DNA of 64,000 nt from Latescibacteria bacterium UBA6620 (GTDB taxonomy: Bacteria > Latescibacterota > UBA2968), in contig DJHM01000034.1 in the NCBI GenBank assembly GCA_002433075.1, forward strand, positions 163,314 through 227,313. The letters are read 5' to 3'. Below, in pieces: positions 25,511-33,526 of this stretch; positions within the stretch are counted from its first letter, which is position 1, and each line of letters starts with the position of its first letter. The position numbers and the translations under genes were made by a program. The notes under the pieces were generated by a model that was given only the letters and a program-made list of their open reading frames with translations, was not told the DNA's origin and made no database searches.

Positions 25511-26833
25511 TCAGTCTCCCGCTGCGTGTTCGGGTGAATCATCGAGTAGTGACATTGCCGCCTCCAGAATCCGATCCTCCGTGCCGGACACGAAGGGGCC
25601 GCTGTAGAGCAGACTCTGGTTGTTCCCGAGCACCTCGTAGCCACCCTCCGAACGTTGCCTCTCAACCGGGACGTACCCCACGATGCGATTCGCATATCCC
25701 AATGGGATGACTCGATCAAACCGGTTTCCCAGCTCGCGCTTCAGACGGAGGCCGTACTCGACGTTCATCTCGCCCGCCATCGTCACAAGCGCCAGACTAC
25801 GCCCGAACCGGATGGTCTGGACCTCCAGGGAGACTCTCGTGGGTAACACGTCCCCGGCCGCCATCGCTTCCGAATAGTGGTCGGCCCAGTCTTGCGCGAT
25901 CCGGCTCTCCGAGGTCCACGCCTCTACAAGGGCCGTCTCCGTTACCGGATCGGCTTCGAGTGTGACGAACGTTTGTCCGACGTCGATCCGTCCCTCAACC
26001 GCATCGACCGGCCCCAGATCGACCACTCTTGAGACCGCCGACCCGAGTTGGCGGCCCAGGAGCTCAACCTCGTCGACCGGAATCCGCCGAAACGAGCCGG
26101 TCGTCCGTTCGGGCGGGTCCGGCTTCTGGTCTCCCCCGCATCCCTTGAGAAACGTGGCAACAGCGCCCGGATAGCGAGCCTCGATCGCCGAGCAGGCAAA
26201 GCCGGGATAATCGCCCCCGATTTCCAGGATCGGACCGGTGCTGGTCGGATGACACGCGTAACTGAAAACCGCCTGGCGAAGCGCACCGTCGGGTGATGAA
26301 ACGAGGATCACGGGAACTTCGTGGTCGTGGGGGGCGTCGAGACTCGGTTGAAATATCACGCCCCCTTGCCCGTCCGGTTTGCGTCGCGATGTGGCAAAAC
26401 CGCACCAGTCTCGACCCACACCCAGGCGCGCAGGTCTCCGACTCTCCATCGCCGACAACGACGCATCTGCCAGAGCATCCAGCGTTCGATCGACGTAGCC
26501 AGAATCGATCGCATCCACCCCGTGACGTCTGGCATCGACCTCTCGTATGGCCGGTGCGCAATGGGTGTGCGTGCCACATAAGACGATTTGACTGCGAGGG
26601 ATGTCACAGGCCTCGGAGATCCTTCGGCGAGCCTCATCCGTCAGATCGTAGAAACCCAGCCAGTCAATCGAGACGATGAGCACGTCGGTATGACCATCCC
26701 CGATGACGGTCGTGACAGCCCGGATGGGATGATACAGGCCGTTGGAGGGTTCTGTGCGCGCCGCGTACCCCGCCAACCAGGTTCCGATCGGCGGCGTGAC
26801 GTCGATTCTATGACAGCCTACCTCGTACAGCAT
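25511..26833 (-). CDS. Neutral/alkaline ceramidase-like amidohydrolase
   Basis: A 440-residue protein matching the N-terminal catalytic domain of neutral ceramidases and related uncharacterised hydrolases. The hallmark opening CHRIDVTPPIGTWLAGYAAR is present. GTHTHCAPA provides the likely zinc His pair, and SYACHPTSTG with FLKGCGGDQKP follows the family pattern. The later ALVTMAGEMNVEYGLRLKRE and PLGYANRIVGYVP complete it. No signal peptide is visible, unlike secreted ceramidases, so the substrate may be another amide. I start at the ATG at 26833 after GAGGGAAG. It lies just upstream of the VOC gene, with 3 bases between them. Confidence 0.8.
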   Translation of the reverse strand: MLYEVGCHRIDVTPPIGTWLAGYAARTEPSNGLYHPIRAVTTVIGDGHTDVLIVSIDWLGFYDLTDEARRRISEACDIPRSQIVLCGTHTHCAPAIREVDARRHGVDAIDSGYVDRTLDALADASLSAMESRRPARLGVGRDWCGFATSRRKPDGQGGVIFQPSLDAPHDHEVPVILVSSPDGALRQAVFSYACHPTSTGPILEIGGDYPGFACSAIEARYPGAVATFLKGCGGDQKPDPPERTTGSFRRIPVDEVELLGRQLGSAVSRVVDLGPVDAVEGRIDVGQTFVTLEADPVTETALVEAWTSESRIAQDWADHYSEAMAAGDVLPTRVSLEVQTIRFGRSLALVTMAGEMNVEYGLRLKRELGNRFDRVIPLGYANRIVGYVPVERQRSEGGYEVLGNNQSLLYSGPFVSGTEDRILEAAMSLLDDSPEHAAGD

Positions 26834-26980
26834 GGAAGGACTTCCCTCTCGAAGCGGCACCATCCCGATCTCTCAGTCGAAAAAATCCTTGAAAAGGCAA
26901 AAAAACTCCCATCTTTAGCACGAAATGTGCCGAAGATAAGAACAAGGCCCTCAGAACCCCTCAACCGGTGGAGATGAGCC

Positions 26981-27151
26981 ATGTCAGACCAGAAAAAAGC
27001 GCTCAAAGATGGTGGATTCGTCAGAAAAGACGACACCTGGTATCATCGCATCGGGGTCGCCGGGGAGAACAAGCCCGTCGAGGTAGTAGAAGAAGGCTAC
27101 ACCTGCAGGGACGGGGTCTGGTACAAATGTATCAGCATTGCTGAGCCTTAA
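26981..27151 (+). CDS. 56-residue hypothetical protein
   Basis: A small charged protein with no family I recognise. The ATG at 26981 follows GGTGGAGATGAGCC, a good ribosome-binding site. The sequence has an internal symmetry: GGFVRKDDTWYHRIGVAGEN and EGYTCRDGVWYKCISIAEP share the pattern (F/T)-x-R-x-D-x-W-Y, suggesting two copies of a short beta unit. Two cysteines lie in the second copy. A strong terminator follows 35 bases later, and the gene has its own upstream spacer, so it is probably expressed alone. The terminator and the repeat pattern are why I believe it is real. Confidence 0.65.
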   Translation: MSDQKKALKDGGFVRKDDTWYHRIGVAGENKPVEVVEEGYTCRDGVWYKCISIAEP

Positions 27152-27186
27152 GAGCTTGCCTCAAAATCGAGTCTGTCCAGGAACGA

Positions 27187-27214
27187 AGCCCCCCGGCCGT
27201 TACCGCCGGGGGCT
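27187..27214 (+). terminator. Rho-independent terminator after the 56-residue gene
   Basis: AGCCCCCCGGC, a CGTTACC loop and GCCGGGGGCT form a ten-pair stem with one bulged C, followed by CTTTATTT. It lies 35 bases after the stop codon. Confidence 0.8.
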
Positions 27215-27283
27215 CTTTATTTCTCCTCTGTGGCATCCTGACCGGGCTGTCGGTGCTCTACCCTGAGGTCAGACGCCTCGGCT

Positions 27284-27606
27284 TCAGCTCCTGAAAACCG
27301 CGTTCTCCTTCTCGAACATCTTCGAGCAAAAATACAGGCTCAAACCCGCCAGCAGGATGAGCGACCCGTAGGCAATCGCCATGGGGAGGAACGTCGCCGT
27401 GCCCGCCGTCGACGTGACTTCGGCCATAACCGATCGTCCGGGATCCCGTTTCGTCGATCAGCCCGACGACCATCCCTACGCTCTGCTTGAACGTTGTCCA
27501 CACGAGCCCGCAGAATGTTGCAGATTTCGTCATCCGACGGAAACGGTTCTCCCCCGGCGGGGGTCGAAACCGACAGGAAGGCCAGTAGAGCACATAGCAA
27601 TCTCAT
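27284..27606 (-). pseudogene. Remnant of a beta-lactamase/PBP-like serine hydrolase
   Basis: Three frames carry pieces of one protein start. First comes a signal peptide and MRLLCALLAFLSVSTPAGGE followed by PFPSDDEICNILRARVD. In a second frame KQSVGMVVGLIDETGSRTIG continues as in class C beta-lactamase-like hydrolases, just before the Ser-x-x-Lys region. In a third frame TAGTATFLPMAIAYGSLILL then AGLSLYFCSKMFEKENAVFR reads as a single membrane helix and tail. The catalytic domain between them is missing. It is therefore a deletion remnant with frameshifts, perhaps of a hydrolase with a C-terminal membrane part. Confidence 0.55.
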
Positions 27607-27661
27607 ATCGGTTCCCCGTTTGAAGACTGTCTGGATAACGTACCCTTATCCTGCCCAATAG

Positions 27662-27693
27662 AAAAGCGCCGCAACAACCTTCTGTCGCGGCGC
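27662..27693 (-). terminator. Rho-independent terminator of ppiC
   Basis: On the minus strand GCGCCGC, a 14-base loop and GCGGCGC form a seven-pair stem followed by TTTTC. It lies 26 bases beyond the PpiC stop. Confidence 0.75.
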
Positions 27694-27718
27694 CTTGCTT
27701 CTGATTCAAGATTTCGTT

Positions 27719-28000
27719 TCAGTCCGTACGGCTTGTCACTTCAAGCAGATGATAGCCGAACTGCGTTTTAACCGGCCCTTGAACCACACCGACGTCGGCG
27801 CTGAATACCACCGCGTCGAACTCGGGCACCATCTGACCCGGACCAAAATCCCCCAGATCTCCTCCTGACTTTCCCGACGGACACGTCGAATGTTCCTTCG
27901 CCAGTTCGGCGAATTCACCGCCCTCTTCAATCGCCTGTTTCAGATTCTGACAGTCTTCCTCGGATGCAACCAGAATGTGACGTGCAGTAGCGCTAGCCAA
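27719..28000 (-). CDS. ppiC: Parvulin-type peptidyl-prolyl isomerase
   Basis: A 93-residue single-domain parvulin that catalyses cis-trans isomerisation at prolines. The sequence matches cytoplasmic PpiC: ARHILVASEEDCQNLKQAIE, FAELAKEHSTCPSGKSGGDL, GDFGPGQMVPEFDAVVFS and TQFGYHLLEV. The conserved His and the CPS-x(3)-GGDLG loop are present. It has no signal peptide, so it acts in the cytoplasm. The start is TTG at 28000, preceded by GGAGG at five bases. It has a clear terminator downstream and a TGTTCAACGTTCAA repeat upstream. Confidence 0.93.
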   Translation of the reverse strand: MASATARHILVASEEDCQNLKQAIEEGGEFAELAKEHSTCPSGKSGGDLGDFGPGQMVPEFDAVVFSADVGVVQGPVKTQFGYHLLEVTSRTD

Positions 28001-28012
28001 AGATTCCTCCGT

Positions 28013-28026
28013 TGTTCAACGTTCAA
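28013..28026. repeat. TGTTCAACGTTCAA repeat tract
   Basis: Short-word tract upstream of ppiC, similar to the tract at 9274-9309 that ends cusA. Confidence 0.4.
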
Positions 28027-28053
28027 TGCAATTCTCGATCTTCGATTCCCAAT

Positions 28054-28416
28054 TTAAAGTTCCTCGGCGTCCCCTCTGATGATGATATCTACCCGCTGTG
28101 CAGCACAACGATTGTAATCGTAGGCCATTTGCTCGTAACGGATCAGATCTATGATCGTACCCACGCCCGCAAACCCTAGAGTGAAGAGATAAAGGAACCC
28201 CGTGCCCACCTTTCCTAACGCGAATCGTTGCAGCCCCGCCAGACCCAGGAATCCGATCAATGTCAAAACCATGATCAGGCCCGGACTCCGTCGTCGTCTG
28301 TGGTATTCCGCGGCGAATTCCCTGGCCATCTTCTCGTCCAGATCTTCGACCGAGTTCCTGAGGTAGATGAGTTCCTTGTCAGAGACGTCTGGAAAATAGT
28401 CCAACACCTTCGCCAC
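28054..28416 (-). CDS. TM2-domain membrane protein
   Basis: A 120-residue protein with an acidic N-terminal helix (LDYFPDVSDKELIYLRNSVE, DLDEKMAREFAAEYHRRRRS). A TM2-type pair of membrane helices follows: LIMVLTLIGFLGLAGLQRFA, LGKVGTGFLYLFTLGFAGVG then TIIDLI. The LQRFALGKVGTGFLY turn and the Asp after the second helix are typical of TM2. The soluble tail carries a Cys and basic residues. GTG start with GGAGG five bases upstream. The partner of TM2 proteins in bacteria is generally unknown. Confidence 0.75.
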   Translation of the reverse strand: MAKVLDYFPDVSDKELIYLRNSVEDLDEKMAREFAAEYHRRRRSPGLIMVLTLIGFLGLAGLQRFALGKVGTGFLYLFTLGFAGVGTIIDLIRYEQMAYDYNRCAAQRVDIIIRGDAEEL

Positions 28417-28493
28417 GGTAACCTCCGTCCGGCAGATCCTGTTGCAGGGCGCAAAGATGCGGGATGTCGATCAGCCACAAACAGAAAATCACG

Positions 28494-29228
28494 TCACGAG
28501 TCGGTCTTCAGCCAACCCTCGAGCGCATCGATCAATCGTTCCGAGGATTCGCTCCCCACAGCGGACGTGGCGTGCGTGCGAGGATCGATTCCCACAAGAC
28601 CATAGCACGGGTGTCCCTCGTAATCGGTACCCATCCAGTTCTTCCGTTCATCGGGTGCGCCCACATCCTCGTCGGAATCCTCCAGCGTCGAGAGATCCTG
28701 CGTTTCAGGATCGAGGAACATGAGGGACGAAGTCTCGAATTTCGCAGCGTGATCGCCCCCGACCCCATCGATCTCGTTCTCAACGATGGCCAGCACTCGC
28801 ATGCGGCCCCCTTCGTTCTCGTAACGGGCGATCGCAGCATCCTGATACTGGTTTCTGTTCGGGTAGTGACCCGATAACAAGATGGCGGCTTCGAAGCCAT
28901 CGCGTTCAAATCCGTGCAGCAGCGCGGTCACGATCACGACCATGGCCCCTGCGTCCACCATGTAAGAGTGAGGCCAGTCCCCGTGCCCCCCTCCGGCGCC
29001 AAAATAAACGGGGGGATACACCAGCCCCCCCGCCCGCAGGGCAAGGCCGACGAGTTGTTCGTGGGCCTTCAAACAATCCAGACCCACCGGATTATGATAA
29101 CCGTGCCACTCCAGAGCCCCGCAGGGCACGTAGATCGCCGGGCGACGCGCCTTCGCCTCCTCGATCTGTGCCGGTCGCATCCTCTCTATACGGACTTCAT
29201 CCACCAACCTCTTTGTATACACGCCCAA
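28494..29228 (-). CDS. Creatininase-family amidohydrolase
   Basis: A 244-residue member of the creatininase family, metal-dependent cyclic-amide or amide hydrolases. The first metal motif is visible in VPCGALEWHGYHNPVGLDCL (Glu, His and Asp), with GAGGGHGDWPHSYMVDAG and ILLSGHYPNRNQ following, and a later acidic segment HAAKFETSSLMFLDPE (Glu ligand). Family relatives act on creatinine, formamidopyrimidines or mycofactocin precursors, so the substrate is open. The TTG at 29228 has AAGGAGG eight bases upstream; an internal ATG at 29180 lacks spacing. It diverges from the methyltransferase-like gene across a spacer of only 48 bases. Confidence 0.85.
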   Translation of the reverse strand: MGVYTKRLVDEVRIERMRPAQIEEAKARRPAIYVPCGALEWHGYHNPVGLDCLKAHEQLVGLALRAGGLVYPPVYFGAGGGHGDWPHSYMVDAGAMVVIVTALLHGFERDGFEAAILLSGHYPNRNQYQDAAIARYENEGGRMRVLAIVENEIDGVGGDHAAKFETSSLMFLDPETQDLSTLEDSDEDVGAPDERKNWMGTDYEGHPCYGLVGIDPRTHATSAVGSESSERLIDALEGWLKTDS

Positions 29229-29276
29229 AGATCGGCCCTCCTTGTCACAGGTCTCCTGACGACCTATCGTCCCCTC

Positions 29277-29840
29277 GTGTTCTGGACGATTTTCTCATTC
29301 GTTGTTCTGGCCGTTGTGGCGCTTTCCGGCGCATCCGTGGTCATCTACACGATGGGCAACAGCATTCCCCCGTCTCCGACGGGCAGAAAAGTCAAACGCG
29401 TGATGGGAAAAACGATCCAGGACCTCGACCCGAAAGGCACGGTCTGCGAGCTGGGCGTCGGTTGGGGCACCCTGGCCATGCCGATCGCCCGCGCTCATCC
29501 CGATGTGTCCCTCGTCGGCTACGAGAACTCACCCATTCCCTACTGGGTTGCCCGTTTGCGCACGGCCGGGGGGAGCAATTTTCGGATCGAGAGAGCCGAT
29601 TTCTTCGGCGTCAGCCTTCGGGAGGCGGATCTGGTCGTCTGTTACCAGTCTCCGGCCACGATGTCCCGACCCCGCCCGAAATTCAACGCTGAACTCAAAG
29701 ACACGGCCTGCGTCGTCAGTAACACCTTCGCCGTCCCGGGATGGAAGCCGATTCTGACAGAAACTGTGTCCGACCTCTATCGTACCAAGGTGTATGTGTA
29801 CCGAAAATCCGAATCCAGGCCCGTGACCTCCATCACCTGA
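29277..29840 (+). CDS. Membrane-anchored class I SAM methyltransferase-like protein
   Basis: A 187-residue protein. An N-terminal hydrophobic helix (FWTIFSFVVLAVVALSGASV) anchors a Rossmann-like domain with motif I TVCELGVGWGTLAMPIA and motif II SLVGYENSPIPYWVARL, then ERADFFGVSLREADLVVCYQ. It matches small membrane-linked methyltransferases of unknown substrate. I take GTG at 29277, which begins the helix; no strong ribosome-binding site is seen, and longer open sequence upstream overlaps the divergent creatininase gene. It is convergent with the M3 peptidase gene. Confidence 0.65.
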   Translation: MFWTIFSFVVLAVVALSGASVVIYTMGNSIPPSPTGRKVKRVMGKTIQDLDPKGTVCELGVGWGTLAMPIARAHPDVSLVGYENSPIPYWVARLRTAGGSNFRIERADFFGVSLREADLVVCYQSPATMSRPRPKFNAELKDTACVVSNTFAVPGWKPILTETVSDLYRTKVYVYRKSESRPVTSIT

Positions 29841-29857
29841 TCGCGTTCGGCAGCCAT

Positions 29858-31969
29858 TTACTCTGCATCGACCAGGCCTTGCTGCCGGAGCAGAGCGCTC
29901 GTGTCGGGCGCCCGCCCCCTGAAATCCTTGAACACGTCCATCGGATGGCGGCCCCCGCCCAGAGCCAGGATCGTATCCCGGTATTTCCTGCCCATCTCTT
30001 TCACAGCTTCCTGATTATCCAGACCCGCTTCTTCGAATGCCCCGAAGGCGTCCGCGCTCAGGACTTCACTCCATTTGTAGCTGTAGTAGCCCGCCGCGTA
30101 GCCCCCCGCGAAGATATGCCCGAAGCTGCACAGAAATCGATCGCCTTCGACCGGCTTCATCACCGACATCTCACTCGAAACGTCGCGGTAGACGTCGAAG
30201 GGCGTCTCCTGACCGTCCGGATCGAATCCATCGTGGAGCCGGATGTCCGTTTTCCCAAACTCGAGTTGGCGAAGCATCTGCGTGCCCGCTTGATAGTTCC
30301 GTGAAGCCAGGATCTTTTCGAACAGATCGTCCGGAAGGCGCTCACCCGTCTCCACGTGTTCCGTCAAACCGAGCAGGGTCTCCCGGTGGTAGCAGAAATT
30401 TTCCAGAAACTGGGACGCAAGTTCGACCGCATCCCACTCAACGCCGTTCAGTCCCGACACATCCGCGTAGTTCACCGTCGTGAACATCCCCTGCGTCCCG
30501 TGTCCGAATTCGTGGAACAGGGTCAGAACCTCGTTGAAACTCATCAGGGATGGGGTGTCCCCCACGGGCGGGGTCCCGTTGCAGCACAGATACACGACAG
30601 GCAACCTGACTTCCCCATCGGTCACACGACGGGATAGACATTCGTTGAACCACGCGCCGCCGCGCTTTTCGCTCGGCCGGCTGTAAGGATCGAGGTAAAA
30701 TGTCGCGATAGGTTCACCGTCTACCGACCGTACCCGAAAATATTGCACGTCCTCGTGCCAGACCGGTGCCTCTCCATCCGCCGCTTCGATCGTCACGTCG
30801 AACAGTCGTTGGGTCAACTCGAAGAGCCCGTCGAGCACTTTCGGGAGCGGGAAATAGGGTCTCAGCTGGTCATCCGTGTAATCGAACCGCTGTTCGCGCA
30901 GGCGCTCGCCCCAGAATGCCAGGTCCCAGCGCGCGATCGGTTCCGTTTGCCCGGATACCTCAGCAATTTCTCGCAGATCATTCAGATCCGTCTCCGCGTG
31001 TGGACGCGACGGGTCCCGAAGGTCCGTGAACATGCCGCTGACCGCATCGACCCCGGGTGCCATCTTCGACGCCAGACTGAGCGCCGTGTAGGTGTCGTAG
31101 CCAAGGAGCTTCGCCTTCTCCTGTCGAAGCCTCAGTATCTGCGAGATCAGTTCGGTATTGTCGAACTCCCCTTCCGACGCCACGGTCACAAACGCCCGAT
31201 AGAGCTTCTCACGGTCGTCCCGATTTCGGTGGTGCTGCATGAAGGGACCGAACGATGGGTAGTCCAGCGTGATCCGCCACGGGCCCTCCTCCGGATCCGC
31301 TTCGGCCGCATCCTCTTTCACGGATGAAAGTTCATCCTCGCGAGCCATTGTGTAGGACTGCGCCGAGATCTGCTTCAGGGTCTGGGGCCATCCTTCCACA
31401 CGCGCCGAATCCTCGACGATGAACTCGAACCGCTTTTTGGCATCGAGCACGTGGTTAGAAAAGTCGGTACTCAACTTCGCCAGCTCCCGAGAAATTTCCT
31501 GAAAGCGTTCTTTTTCCTCGCCGTCCAGCCCCACGCCTGCTTGCTCGGCGTGCCGCAACTTGTGCTCGACCGCGCGCTGCTGGGCCTCGTCCAGGGACGC
31601 CCACGCGGTGCCTTCGCTGAGCGCCTTCGCCCCTTCGTAAATCGCACGGCTCTGGTTAATGCGTAGGCTCAACTCGACTACCTTCGGCTGCATCTCCTCG
31701 TGGGCCTTCCGCAGATCTTCCGAGTTCTTCACACTCAGCAGGTGTCCGACAGGACCCCACGCATACTCGAAGGGCACGTCGAGCGCCTCGAGCGGCTCCA
31801 TCAAGCCTTCCCACGTCGGCTCCAGGTCAGCCTCGATGACTTCGAGACGTGTCTCCACCTCCGCCAGGGCCTTCTCCACAGCCGAAACGACGTGTTCGGC
31901 CTCCATTCTGTCGAAGGGGGGGATCCCCTCCCTTACCAGAAACGGATTGTCTTCGATATCCTCTGCCAT
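29858..31969 (-). CDS. prlC: M3-family oligopeptidase (oligopeptidase A-like)
   Basis: A 703-residue cytoplasmic zinc metallopeptidase that trims oligopeptides. The zinc motif is LTLFHEFGHGTQGMF (HExxH) with the downstream Glu expected in GLNGVEWDAVELASQFLENF. The N-terminal IPPFDRMEAEHVVSAVEKAL is the usual start of OpdA/PrlC proteins, and YFRVRSVDGEPIATFYLDPY with GGAWFNECL also fits. I begin at the ATG at 31969, which follows GGAAGGAAG; the frame extends upstream across crcB but without family features. The full length and all motifs are intact. It lies 46 bases after crcB. Confidence 0.93.
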   Translation of the reverse strand: MAEDIEDNPFLVREGIPPFDRMEAEHVVSAVEKALAEVETRLEVIEADLEPTWEGLMEPLEALDVPFEYAWGPVGHLLSVKNSEDLRKAHEEMQPKVVELSLRINQSRAIYEGAKALSEGTAWASLDEAQQRAVEHKLRHAEQAGVGLDGEEKERFQEISRELAKLSTDFSNHVLDAKKRFEFIVEDSARVEGWPQTLKQISAQSYTMAREDELSSVKEDAAEADPEEGPWRITLDYPSFGPFMQHHRNRDDREKLYRAFVTVASEGEFDNTELISQILRLRQEKAKLLGYDTYTALSLASKMAPGVDAVSGMFTDLRDPSRPHAETDLNDLREIAEVSGQTEPIARWDLAFWGERLREQRFDYTDDQLRPYFPLPKVLDGLFELTQRLFDVTIEAADGEAPVWHEDVQYFRVRSVDGEPIATFYLDPYSRPSEKRGGAWFNECLSRRVTDGEVRLPVVYLCCNGTPPVGDTPSLMSFNEVLTLFHEFGHGTQGMFTTVNYADVSGLNGVEWDAVELASQFLENFCYHRETLLGLTEHVETGERLPDDLFEKILASRNYQAGTQMLRQLEFGKTDIRLHDGFDPDGQETPFDVYRDVSSEMSVMKPVEGDRFLCSFGHIFAGGYAAGYYSYKWSEVLSADAFGAFEEAGLDNQEAVKEMGRKYRDTILALGGGRHPMDVFKDFRGRAPDTSALLRQQGLVDAE

Positions 31970-32015
31970 GGTCTTCCTTCCTTCGATTGAACTGATCATC
32001 CGACCTTCGGGTGCG

Positions 32016-32393
32016 TCATCCCATCCTGCCCAGAACCTGTCCAACCCAGACCGCTCCCAGGCCGACCGTAACACTGGCGGCCACATTGACCAGCGCGTAA
32101 AGCCGCTCCGCGTCACGAGCGAGCACGACCGTCTCGTACCCGAAGGCTGAAAACGTCGTAAACCCACCCAGCAACCCGACCGTCAGAAACAGACGGGCCT
32201 GTGGACCGATCAGATCGCGCGTCTCCGCCAGGCCGCTGAGGAGCCCGATTGCGAGGCACCCAACCACATTGACCGTGAACGTGCCGAGCGGAAAAGACAG
32301 CGTGGGCGCCAGGCGTTGGGCGGCACCGCCAACGAGATACCGCAAGACCGAACCCACGAACCCCCCCGCACCGACAAACAGTAACTCTTTCAA
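32016..32393 (-). CDS. crcB: CrcB/Fluc fluoride channel
   Basis: A 125-residue dual-topology fluoride channel with four membrane helices. The family motifs are present: GGFVGSVLRYLV, LGTFTVNVVGCLAIGLLSG (the Asn-bearing helix) and VGLLGGFTTFSAFGYE (the FTTFS motif with the pore Phe and Thr). The TTG at 32393 overlaps the stop codon of the upstream broken kinase gene (TTGA), suggesting translational coupling; an earlier GTG is also open. No fluoride riboswitch is seen directly upstream, which is expected if it is co-transcribed with the preceding gene. Confidence 0.92.
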   Translation of the reverse strand: MKELLFVGAGGFVGSVLRYLVGGAAQRLAPTLSFPLGTFTVNVVGCLAIGLLSGLAETRDLIGPQARLFLTVGLLGGFTTFSAFGYETVVLARDAERLYALVNVAASVTVGLGAVWVGQVLGRMG

Positions 32394-33326
32394 TTCTCGG
32401 CCTCGCTCAGCACCGCCTCGCAGTCCCACGCCCAGAAAGCATCGAGGATGGAATTCCGCGCGGACGAAGGTCCGTATAGATTGACGAGCACCCCAATGAC
32501 TCCGATGCGGTAGTCACGTTCGCACGCATCCATTCCGTAGTCCACACCGCGATCGCGGAGCGCTTGCGCATATGCAGGCAGGGTCGCCCGTTCACACGCT
32601 TCCCGGTTCGCTCGACTCAGCATCGAACACGTAAACGGGTGGGCGATGTCGTAGGCCCCACCCCGCGACAGACGTTTTCCCAGTCGAAGATGACTGGATG
32701 ACCTTGCTCTACAGGCACGACGACATTTCGGAGATGGAAATCGTTATGAATCAACGTCTCCACACCCCCCGAGGACGACGCGAAGACACCCTCGAGGATA
32801 CCCGGTTGCCCCCACCACCCCGCGTGCAACTCTGCCACGGACAAAATCAGTGCCTCGAAGACCCTCGGATCGACGTTGTCGAAGCACTTCCACCCGCCGA
32901 AGGGCGATCGCGTGCCGCTATCCGGCAACAGCTCGTGCGACTCGCTCAGATCCTCCAGCGATAGGTACGATTGGCCCGTTTCATCCACACCGGTCGCATA
33001 GCACCGTGCGATCCTCAGGTTGGGGGTCTTTGTGATGACTGCTCGTAGAACATCGTTTCGCGGACGGCCGCGCAGGTCGATACGTCGGACACGTTCCGAG
33101 ACCCGTTCGAACTCTGCTTGAAAACGATCGAGGCCGGCCGAGTGCCTCTCGCCTCATCCGAATACGTCACGAAGACACGGTTGATTTGGCGATCCGCTTT
33201 CATCCGCTCGTCGAACGACACGTCCGTCACACGCCCGTCGGTCAGATGTCCGTTCTCACCCAGCGCCTGGGTCAGCCAAGCCGGGGTGATTTCAGCTGGA
33301 TCGGATATGAACGGGATGTGTGACAT
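32390..33326 (-). pseudogene. APH/choline-kinase-like phosphotransferase with two frameshifts
   Basis: Read across frames this is a complete aminoglycoside-phosphotransferase-fold kinase (EcKinase/APH type) of about 310 residues. It opens with ITPAWLTQALGENGHLTDGR and ASIVFKQSSNG (ATP-side Lys). After the first break it continues with NLRIARCYATG, ETGQSYLSLEDLSESHELLP and ETLIHNDFHLRNVVVP, the catalytic HxDxxxxN, then VIFDWENVCRGVG, the metal Asp. After the second break: YDIAHPFTCSMLSRANREAC and on. One extra base in a C run (33022-33026 on the minus strand) and one in a G run (32656-32659) would restore it. All catalytic residues remain, so the damage is recent or an error. Confidence 0.8.
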
Positions 33327-33393
33327 CGCGTCATGCTTCCATTGGGTTGTTACAGTTGGTCAGGCTAAGCTTTGTCTTCTCTTACCTACTCAA

Positions 33394-33421
33394 GTTCGCG
33401 GTCCGGAGACCGCTCCCACCG
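33394..33421 (-). repeat. REP-like hairpin with GTGGGAG head
   Basis: On the minus strand CGGTGGGAGCGGTC, a TCCG loop and GACCGCGAAC form a perfect six-pair hairpin behind a GTGG head, as in REP elements known from Pseudomonas. It matches 25038-25065 at 26 of 28 bases. It lies in the 200-base gap between the broken kinase and the SDR gene; nothing else is visible there. Confidence 0.6.
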
Positions 33422-33526
33422 GTACCGTTTCTTGTTAGCGTCGACTCCCGACCGGAGAGTGTCTGCATCTACATAGTGGGCGAAGACCGTCGTTTCCGCC
33501 GATCGTCGACGGGGTGTTGGGTCGGG

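Noticed and set aside
32016..32429. Fluoride riboswitch upstream of crcB
   Set aside because: The crcB start overlaps the preceding gene's stop, leaving no room for an aptamer, and no aptamer-like pseudoknot was visible.
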